Assembly (NCBI GenBank): GCA_031263025.1
Contig: JAISGO010000006.1
Span: 1 to 32,589, forward strand
Reading direction: 5' to 3'
DNA: 32,589 nucleotides
Origin: Coriobacteriales bacterium
Lineage (GTDB): Bacteria > Actinomycetota > Coriobacteriia > Coriobacteriales > UBA8131
Made by a program: the position numbers and the translations under genes. Shown here one piece after another: positions 31,665 through 32,589 of the stretch. Every line of letters starts with the position of its first letter. The first letter of the stretch is position 1. The notes below the pieces were generated by a model. It did no database searches. It was not told the DNA's origin and saw only the letters and a program-made list of their open reading frames with translations.

Positions 31665-32589
31665 TTATTCGTCTGCCTTCGCAGGCTTGTCGTTATCGAG
31701 CACCCGGCAGCTGTTCTTACAGAACACGGCAGGCTTATAACGCTTTCGTGGCTTGTATTCCTTATAGAATTTGAATATCTTGCCGCAATGTTTGCAGGCT
31801 ATCCAATCCTGCTTCGCGGCTAAAACGAAGTCAAGGCTAGATACGATTGCCTCAAGCAGTGAGCCTTCCTCTATCCTGCGGGTATGCTCTTTGAGGATCA
31901 TAGCTATGTCGTTAGCGTTGGCGATGCCACGGATACCGGCGTTTTCGGCTGCGACTACGCTTTTGGTAGCGCTGATATAGTCGCGTGCTAACCTGACGGC
32001 TTTCTCAATCTGTTCGGCTTGCAAGAGCTCCAACCATTCCAGAATCTCCTGGATTTGCTCGTCCGTGGGTTTGCCGCCATAAGCTTCATTGGCCAGCTTG
32101 ATCACTCGTTCTTGCGTGACTGGTAACAAGGCCTCGCTATTGTAATCAAGCCATACGCCGAACATCACGTCGTAACCATGCGACTTGAAATCATTCGGGC
32201 ATTTCTGCTGCATGTGCTTAGAGTTAGCCAGGTATTCCATCAACTCGTTGCCGCGCAGGCCAGCACTATAGGCAGTGAGCAATGTCGTAGCCACTTGTAG
32301 TTGCCTGATAGTGAAAGCCACTTCGCGCACCGATACGATACCACCCAAGTGCTGGTTGGCATAATCGCCGCTTACAACGGCGCCACGCGCGAGGCTTGAA
32401 CCCTCGAACATGTCCACCAGGTAATTAGTAATCTCGCCGTCCACGGTGTCGATCTCCGTGGGGAACTTATAACAATCCCATGCCAGCCCCATCCTCACGC
32501 TCTCGATGCCACGCGAATAGACCGTAGGCCAAAGGTAATCGTCTGATTCCTTGCGGTTGCGGTCATACATGAAGCGCCGGTTGCTGTCG
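31665..32589 (-). CDS. Hypothetical protein with C-terminal zinc-finger-like Cys motif (5' partial)
   Basis: The frame is open through the right edge: codons before the ATG at 32570 (DSNRRF...) show no stop and no ribosome-binding site, so the start is probably outside the window. At least 301 residues are present. The middle is mostly helical (for example EWLELLQAEQIEKAVRLARDYI). The C-terminus has C-x2-C and, about 22 residues later, C-x3-C (IACKHCGKIFKF...FCKNSCRVLD), a treble-clef or zinc-ribbon-like motif preceded by basic residues. This resembles proteins with CGNR-type fingers often found in mobile elements, but I do not recognise the family. It is separated from the integrase by 119 nt. 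Confidence 0.75.
   Translation of the reverse strand, partial: DSNRRFMYDRNRKESDDYLWPTVYSRGIESVRMGLAWDCYKFPTEIDTVDGEITNYLVDMFEGSSLARGAVVSGDYANQHLGGIVSVREVAFTIRQLQVATTLLTAYSAGLRGNELMEYLANSKHMQQKCPNDFKSHGYDVMFGVWLDYNSEALLPVTQERVIKLANEAYGGKPTDEQIQEILEWLELLQAEQIEKAVRLARDYISATKSVVAAENAGIRGIANANDIAMILKEHTRRIEEGSLLEAIVSSLDFVLAAKQDWIACKHCGKIFKFYKEYKPRKRYKPAVFCKNSCRVLDNDKPAKADE

Larger units (their letters stand above)
30033..32589. mobile_element. Edge of an integrative element at tRNA-Val, continuing beyond the window
   Basis: The tRNA 3' end, direct repeats, a tyrosine integrase and an unrecognised cargo gene, all after the last core gene, define one end of a tRNA-integrated element. It could be a prophage, an ICE or a genomic island; no structural phage or conjugation gene is visible. 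The far boundary lies outside the window. Confidence 0.65.

Noticed and set aside
1-32589. CRISPR arrays, rRNA genes and complete insertion sequences
   Set aside because: No regularly spaced repeats, rRNA-like stretches or transposase genes were seen on either strand.

Overview
The window is a dense bacterial chromosome segment of moderately high GC, apart from AT-rich intergenic regions. It is almost entirely housekeeping genes, with the edge of an integrated element at the right end. The lineage is inferred, not proven. A Gram-positive-type SOS box (CGAAC-N4-GTTC), a gyrase with an acidic GyrA extension, ATGA-type gene overlaps, GTG starts and the overall gene repertoire suggest an anaerobic Gram-positive. 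Coriobacteriia (Actinomycetota) is my best guess and Clostridia the main alternative. No rRNA, CRISPR array or complete insertion sequence is visible.

Left part (1-6263, mostly + strand): the 3' part of a class B penicillin-binding protein (mrdA-like) overlaps ruvC. A perfect TTGACA-17-TATAAT promoter with a LexA-type operator in its spacer then starts ruvAB. A small DUF6483-like gene and a convergent mscL, which carries a zinc-ribbon tail, overlap by 98 nt. An acyl-CoA synthetase follows. A perfect 21-bp inverted repeat (6302-6375) separates it from the next, minus-strand, unit.

Middle part (6438-18895): a Tat/lipobox lipoprotein gene and purC form a minus-strand pair. It is divergent, across a 36-nt region holding a palindrome, from a cytidylate-kinase-like / thrC / ModE-like operon. 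Next come ackA with a glyoxalase-II-like hydrolase and then comM. comM is convergent with a minus-strand comEA-comEC-polyferredoxin operon. comEA, comEC and comM, with ruvABC nearby, give the window a DNA-uptake and recombination theme.

Right part (19003-29837): gyrB and gyrA point right and converge on a leftward murD-ftsW-murG operon, whose mRNA is predicted to be leaderless. A CNNM/CorC-type CBS membrane protein and a pyridoxamine-kinase-like gene, ended by a strong terminator, follow.

From 29961 there is a tRNA-Val(TAC) gene with encoded CCA, a terminator and short direct repeats. A tyrosine recombinase faces the tRNA, and an unrecognised zinc-finger-like gene runs off the window. This is the classic layout of an element integrated at the 3' end of a tRNA. 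Its other end and most of its cargo lie outside the window. I found no clearly new system in the visible part. The most informative novelties are regulatory (SOS promoter, palindromes, leaderless start) and architectural (MscL zinc ribbon, GyrA insertions, ferredoxin in the com operon).
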